DNA of 37,712 nt, taken from an uncultured Planctomycetaceae bacterium (lineage in GTDB: Bacteria > Planctomycetota > Planctomycetia > Planctomycetales > Planctomycetaceae). The notes beneath the pieces are model-generated. The model was not told where the DNA came from, searched no databases, and was given only the letters and a program-made list of their open reading frames with translations. The stretch covers positions 1 to 37,712 of the forward strand of contig CAIQIE010000151.1 of assembly GCA_903871805.1 (NCBI GenBank), written 5' to 3'. Positions 34,160-37,712 of the stretch are shown here, in pieces (position 1 is the first letter of the stretch; each line of letters opens with the position of its first letter). A program made the position numbers and the translations under genes.

Positions 34160-34188
34160 TTGACTGCGATTGCGACTCGTGTTAAATC
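34160..34188 (+). promoter_or_regulatory. Predicted sigma-70 promoter for the first DUF1559 gene
   Basis: A -35 hexamer TTGACT at 34160-34165 and a -10 TAAATC at 34183-34188 are 17 bases apart, and the -10 is preceded by TG one base ahead, as in extended -10 promoters. It lies about 124 bases upstream of the DUF1559 start in an AT-rich gap. A short CCTGA/TCAGG hairpin plus six Ts at 34275-34296 sits between it and the ribosome site and might attenuate transcription. Confidence 0.55.
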
Positions 34189-34311
34189 TTGGCGAGGAAA
34201 TGGCGTCTCCCTGCAATTTTTTCCTGTAACCAGGACGTTGTTTCCCACATTAGGTAATGCCTGCGTTCTGTTTTCCTGATTTTTCAGGCGTTTTTTGAAG
34301 GGAGCCACCAG

Positions 34312-35391
34312 ATGGCAAAACAAGGTCGACTAAGAGGTAAATTGCGGGGTTTCACGCTGATCGAACTGCTGGTGGTGATCGCGATCATCGCCATTCTGGT
34401 AGCGCTGCTGCTGCCAGCGGTACAGCAGGCGCGCGAGGCGGCACGTCGAACACAGTGCAAGAACAACCTGAAGCAGATCGGGCTGGCGTTGCACAATTAC
34501 CATGACACACACGGCCGGTTCCCGCCGACGCAGATCATGGTGGCGTATCTTGGAGCCAACAACACAAGTCCGGTTCCTCGCAACCATACATGGGTGTCAC
34601 TGATCCTGCCGTACCTGGAACAGGCAAACATGTACAGCGCCATCAACTTCAGCCTGCCGATGTTTGTTCAGGCATCCAATACCTACCAGACGCTGCCAAC
34701 CGGAGAAACGATCGTTTCTCGCAAGCTTCCGACGCTGCAGTGCCCGTCGGACCCGGGTTTTGGTGGTGGTGTTTCAATTCACGGCTTGTCTCACATGAAC
34801 TATGCCGGCAACATGGGCTGGGACTGGCACTACCGCGGTCCCCACTGGGCGCAGGGACCGTTCCAGAACGGTTCGGAAGGAACTCGGCTTGAAGACGTGA
34901 AGGACGGCACATCCAACACGATTGCAGTCGCTGAAACTTCCACACAGGGCTTCCAGCCACGTGCTGGTGCTCCAAGTCATCAGGCGATGGGTGGAATTAT
35001 CCGTGGCAGCGGTGTAACCAACTCCGTATTCCGCACACCATTTATTGATCCAGGCAGCAACGGCGACGTGATGGACTCAGCGGCTCTTCGAGGTATCGGC
35101 CAGACTGGAACTCGCGTTTGGCTGCGACCAGACGGTCAGTCTGCCGGTTACTGGTGGAAAGCCTCTCCGTATGCTCACCCACCAACCTACCTCGCCTGCT
35201 TCGGGCTGAACAACAACTGGCCAGGCGCCAGCAGCGTTCACACCGGTGGTGGCCAGGTTCTGCTGTGCGACGGCTCCGTCCGATTTCTCAGCGAAAACCT
35301 CCAGGGAGCTCAGCAGCCATCTGTCTGGTTTGCTCTGCACACCTACGTTGGTGGTGTTGAAGCCGGTCAGCCAATCGTTGGCGAGTTCTGA
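34312..35391 (+). CDS. DUF1559 (H-X9-DG) pseudopilin-like protein 1
   Basis: A 359-residue type II secretion/type IV pilin-like protein. The prepilin signal is [20 protein letters not shown], cleaved before the phenylalanine by a prepilin peptidase, with the usual glutamate five residues on. The next segment [20 protein letters not shown] and NLKQIGLALHNYHDTHGRFP are hallmarks of DUF1559. The C-terminal family motif is [19 protein letters not shown] (H, nine residues, DG). These proteins are present in tens to hundreds of copies in planctomycete genomes; individual functions are unknown. A clear GAAGGGAG ribosome site precedes the ATG, and the codon use looks that of a well-expressed gene. 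Confidence 0.95.
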   Translation: MAKQGRLRGKLRGFTLIELLVVIAIIAILVALLLPAVQQAREAARRTQCKNNLKQIGLALHNYHDTHGRFPPTQIMVAYLGANNTSPVPRNHTWVSLILPYLEQANMYSAINFSLPMFVQASNTYQTLPTGETIVSRKLPTLQCPSDPGFGGGVSIHGLSHMNYAGNMGWDWHYRGPHWAQGPFQNGSEGTRLEDVKDGTSNTIAVAETSTQGFQPRAGAPSHQAMGGIIRGSGVTNSVFRTPFIDPGSNGDVMDSAALRGIGQTGTRVWLRPDGQSAGYWWKASPYAHPPTYLACFGLNNNWPGASSVHTGGGQVLLCDGSVRFLSENLQGAQQPSVWFALHTYVGGVEAGQPIVGEF

Positions 35392-35422
35392 TTTGCACTC
35401 AGGCTGACGGTGAACAAGCTTC

Positions 35423-35468
35423 AAACTCCCGGTGTTCAGGGACCCATATCCTGCATCGGGAGTTTTTT
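35423..35468 (+). terminator. Terminator after the first DUF1559 gene
   Basis: AAACTCCCG (35423-35431) pairs with CGGGAGTTT (35457-35465), followed by a run of six Ts. The loop can form a further CAGG/CCTG stem, making a long imperfect hairpin. It begins 32 bases after the stop and probably attenuates rather than wholly separates the lipoprotein gene downstream. Confidence 0.8.
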
Positions 35469-35535
35469 CGTTCATCGCTGCAAAATGACGTCGCATGCGT
35501 CCACCTTTTTCCACGTGTCAGAAGGAGTTCTTTTC

Positions 35536-35994
35536 GTGCTGAGATCATTCTGTTCTGTTGTTGCGTGCCTCGCCCTCCTGCAAATCGCCGGTTGCTCCGG
35601 TGACGCCGCTGTCGGCGAGAAGGTGAAAACCGTTCCCTTTACGGGCAAACTCTCACTGGACGGTAAACCCTATGGTTCCGTCAAAGTCCAGTTTCTGCCA
35701 CAGGGATCTGACGGCGGTGTTCGAACTGCCTACGCAGAAGTCAAAGAAGACGGCAGTTTCTCTGCCACAACGTACGTGACCGGCGACGGTATCGTTCCCG
35801 GTAAGTACACGGTGCGAGTCGGTTCGGAAGGAGATGGTGCCTCCACCGATCCCTCGCAGATGATGGCGGCCGTCGCCGGTGCTGCGATCGACTCATTCGA
35901 GGTCGATGTTCCTGCAGAAGGACTCACCGACATCGACCTGAAACTCACCAGCAGTTCCAAAAAAGGCAAAAGCGGCGGCATGCTTGGACAGTAG
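35536..35994 (+). CDS. Small lipoprotein with transthyretin/carboxypeptidase-regulatory-like domain
   Basis: A 152-residue exported lipoprotein. From GTG 35536 a short signal peptide LRSFCSVVACLALLQIAGCSG ends in the lipobox I-A-G-C, the cysteine being lipidated. The mature part has PFTGKLSLDGKPYGSVKVQF, VKEDGSFSATTYVTGDGIVP and GKYTVRVG, the pattern of the beta-sandwich proteins that commonly stand right after DUF1559 genes in planctomycetes. The tail is lysine/glycine-rich. GAAGGAG at 35521-35527 decides the GTG start; the frame opens at 35410 but that part overlaps the terminator. Partner of the pseudopilin-like gene ahead; role unknown. Confidence 0.87.
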   Translation: MLRSFCSVVACLALLQIAGCSGDAAVGEKVKTVPFTGKLSLDGKPYGSVKVQFLPQGSDGGVRTAYAEVKEDGSFSATTYVTGDGIVPGKYTVRVGSEGDGASTDPSQMMAAVAGAAIDSFEVDVPAEGLTDIDLKLTSSSKKGKSGGMLGQ

Positions 35995-36027
35995 TGTCCA
36001 ACTCCGTTTCTAAAACGCCTTGCAGAC

Positions 36028-36058
36028 AAAAGCCCGGGCCTCCATAGCCCGGGCTTTT
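36028..36058. terminator. Bidirectional terminator between convergent genes
   Basis: AAAAGCCCGGGC (36028-36039) pairs perfectly with GCCCGGGCTTTT (36047-36058) around a seven-base loop. The stem ends in As on one side and Ts on the other, so it can stop transcription both from the lipoprotein gene (+) and from the second DUF1559 gene (-). Confidence 0.9.
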
Positions 36059-36141
36059 GCATTGCGTGTCGAGGAGAGGTCACCAGCCAGAATCGTTTTC
36101 CGGCACTCGGTCAGACCGATAGTCTGAACCTTGATTGCGCA

Positions 36142-37086
36142 TCAAAAGTCTTCAATCACCTGCAGATCTTCTCGGCTTCCCAGCAGCGACAGCACCTGCG
36201 GGGCAATGTATTCGCTGAGAAACCGCACAGATCCATCGGCCAGCACAAACTGGGCGCCTCCGGTGTGTTGGCTGCTGAAACCGCCGGTGGCCGTGTCAGA
36301 AGGGGCCTGAACGGGTGCGGGGGCCACACCGGCGACAGGTACACCAGGGATGTCCCAGCCCTTGTTGATCGGGACACCTGTATTTCGCAGAGTCGATCGA
36401 TTTCCGGAGATCCAGCCGGATTCGAAAGTATTCTCTATCAACCGTTTTTCTCCCGCAAGAATTGTATTGGATGCCCCGTCACGAATCTGTCGATAAACGA
36501 CGCTGCTGTTCAGAAACAGGCAGCCATCATTCTTCAGGTCGATCGGCACATCGGAACCAGCGAAGCACCCCGCATAGTTCGAAGATCCCATGGTCAGTCT
36601 CCACGGAAGGGACTCGCTGTTCACCGAATCACTCGGACACTGCAGCACTGGTATGCGACTTTGACGGGCCGTAAAATTGCATGGGGAAAAGGCCCCTTCT
36701 GTGAAGTTGACTTTCATAGACCGGACTGCTGGTTCCATCATCGGCAGCATCTGCACGATCCAGCTCATCTGGTAACCTTCCTCGACATTTCTGATGGGGC
36801 CCGTGGAATTCAGGGTGCCCGGTGGAAGTCGATCAAAGGTCAATTCGTATCCGTGCACAGCTACGCCAATCTCCATGAGATTGTACTTGCACTGAGTTCT
36901 TCGGGCGGCTTCTCGAGCCCGTCCAGTTCCCGGCAACAGCAGAGCCACCAAAACGGAAATGATGGCAATCACGACCAGCAATTCAATCAGTGTAAAGCCC
37001 GTTTTGTGATGGGAACGGGTTGCTGAAGTTGACAGCGAAGTGGACGAGGCCTTCAAACTGATGGTGAAGTTCTGAGATGTGTACAT
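36142..37086 (-). CDS. DUF1559 (H-X9-DG) pseudopilin-like protein 2
   Basis: A 314-residue paralogue of the pseudopilin-like protein at 34312, on the opposite strand. A 28-residue basic/serine-rich leader precedes the prepilin signal [20 protein letters not shown]; the longer leader is unusual for the family. It keeps [20 protein letters not shown] and [28 protein letters not shown] and the C-terminal [19 protein letters not shown] (H, nine residues, DG). AGGAG lies about 10 bases before the ATG. Sequence outside the motifs differs strongly from the first copy, so it is not a recent duplicate. Confidence 0.94.
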   Translation of the reverse strand: MYTSQNFTISLKASSTSLSTSATRSHHKTGFTLIELLVVIAIISVLVALLLPGTGRAREAARRTQCKYNLMEIGVAVHGYELTFDRLPPGTLNSTGPIRNVEEGYQMSWIVQMLPMMEPAVRSMKVNFTEGAFSPCNFTARQSRIPVLQCPSDSVNSESLPWRLTMGSSNYAGCFAGSDVPIDLKNDGCLFLNSSVVYRQIRDGASNTILAGEKRLIENTFESGWISGNRSTLRNTGVPINKGWDIPGVPVAGVAPAPVQAPSDTATGGFSSQHTGGAQFVLADGSVRFLSEYIAPQVLSLLGSREDLQVIEDF

Positions 37087-37391
37087 GAACTGATGGCTCC
37101 TGTATGAGTCATCCGGCAGGTCTGAGCAGACCCGGCAGGAATTCTGGCAGTGACAATCAGCGTCGTCTGGCTGACAGCGATCCGGATGGCGGTTGAATTA
37201 GTCTGTTGAATCATTTCGGCTGGCAAATTTTGGCTGATTATTTCGAACAACCGACGCCCCTGACAGTGTGGATAACCCGCCGGGTATATTTGCCTGTACT
37301 GATATCCGGTGCCATGCACCTTGACGGAGGAAATGAGTCTTTTTATTCTTACGAAGAGGGTCTTCCATTTGCATTTTGCGGAGCGACAGGT
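37087..37391. other. Divergent region before the transposase-like gene
   Basis: No gene is supported. A short palindrome GGTCTGAGCAGACC, flanked by direct CCGGCAGG copies, lies at about 37113-37139, in the leader of the second DUF1559 gene. No terminal repeat of an insertion sequence is recognised. Confidence 0.35.
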
Positions 37392-37712
37392 ATGCCACGG
37401 GTCAATCGTCGAGAGATCGTTGCTGATGGGGAAATTCAGGTTTTCCATGTCGTTAACCGCTGTGTCCGCAGGACGCATTTGTGCGGGAAGGATCGGCAGT
37501 CGAAAAAAGATTACTCGCATCGCAGGGAGTGGATTCGCCGACGGCTGGAATTTCTGGCTGGTGTGTTTGCAGTGGATATTCTGGGTTTTGCGGTGATGAG
37601 CAATCACGTGCACGTGGTGGTCAGGACCCGGCCGGATGTTGGTGCTTCCTGGTCGGATGAAGATGTGGCTCGACGGTGGTGGAATCTGTTTCCGAAGCGA
37701 AAAAACAAAGAC
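37392..37712 (+). CDS. IS200-like/REP-associated (RAYT) HUH transposase, 3' end cut off by the window
   Basis: An open frame of 107 codons runs off the right edge without a stop. It begins MPRVNRREIVADGEIQVFHV followed by VNRCVRRTHLCG, then RREWIRRRLEFLAGVFAVDI and GFAVMSNHVHVVVRTRPD, which contains the H-V-H metal-binding pair of the Y1 transposase (HUH) family. The pattern is that of the roughly 300-400-residue 'transposase' proteins common in planctomycetes, related to the REP-associated tyrosine transposases, which usually are single-copy and not flanked by an insertion sequence. The catalytic tyrosine would lie beyond the window. GGAGCGACAGG stands ahead of the ATG. Confidence 0.85.
   Translation, partial: MPRVNRREIVADGEIQVFHVVNRCVRRTHLCGKDRQSKKDYSHRREWIRRRLEFLAGVFAVDILGFAVMSNHVHVVVRTRPDVGASWSDEDVARRWWNLFPKRKNKD

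Overview
The window looks like a chromosomal segment of a planctomycete, probably in or near the order Planctomycetales. The evidence is protein content: two DUF1559 'H-X9-DG' pseudopilin-like proteins, a CRTAC1-type TPR/FG-GAP/ASPIC protein, a very large glutamine-rich DUF4175-like protein, an acidic secreted-type protein with an 'RTLLSA' N-terminal motif, and a Planctomycetes-Verrucomicrobia (PV) type bacterial microcompartment (BMC) locus. Base composition is moderate in GC, and GTG/TTG starts are common. The genus cannot be fixed from the sequence alone.

Positions 323-10349 hold the BMC locus, all on the + strand: a DeoR-family regulator, PduL-type phosphotransacylase, two BMC-H hexamer proteins, an acetate-kinase homologue, BMC-P pentamer protein 1, a CoA-acylating aldehyde dehydrogenase, BMC-P 2, an unknown cargo-like protein, BMC-P 3, a class II aldolase and a lactate/malate dehydrogenase. 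A strong hairpin terminator follows at 10383-10428. The gene set matches the fucose/rhamnose compartment known from Planctopirus limnophila. The aldolase splits fuculose-1-P or rhamnulose-1-P into DHAP and L-lactaldehyde. The aldehyde dehydrogenase makes lactyl-CoA, PduL makes lactyl-phosphate, and the kinase yields lactate plus ATP; the dehydrogenase may recycle NAD(H). Four proteins carry amphipathic helices that look like encapsulation peptides, including one at the C-terminus of the aldolase behind a cysteine-rich linker. No BMC-T protein, sugar isomerase or sugar kinase is present.

Positions 10.9-22.0 kb hold mostly housekeeping and accessory genes: a fused APH-like/P-loop kinase protein, a hexose-6-phosphate mutarotase, a candidate SRP RNA, a small conserved-looking unknown, a thioredoxin-like secreted protein, a mannonate-dehydratase-family enzyme, the repeat-bearing acidic protein, a PRPP-synthetase homologue with an altered PRPP loop, a GlmU-type uridylyltransferase lacking most of the left-handed beta-helix, and an outer-membrane beta-barrel.

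Positions 22.5-37.7 kb hold a DUF1643 protein, an FKBP-type isomerase, a pair of REP-like palindromes, a secreted alpha/beta hydrolase, rlmN overlapping the giant DUF4175-like gene, the CRTAC1-like protein, two DUF1559 proteins around a small lipoprotein, and the start of an IS200/RAYT-like HUH transposase cut by the window edge.

The less ordinary signals are the altered catalytic positions in the BMC acetate-kinase homologue, the malate-type arginine in the 'lactate' dehydrogenase, the unknown cargo protein, the aldolase tail, and a potential pseudoknotted RNA between the second shell gene and the kinase gene. All functional statements come from reading the sequence; no database search was run.
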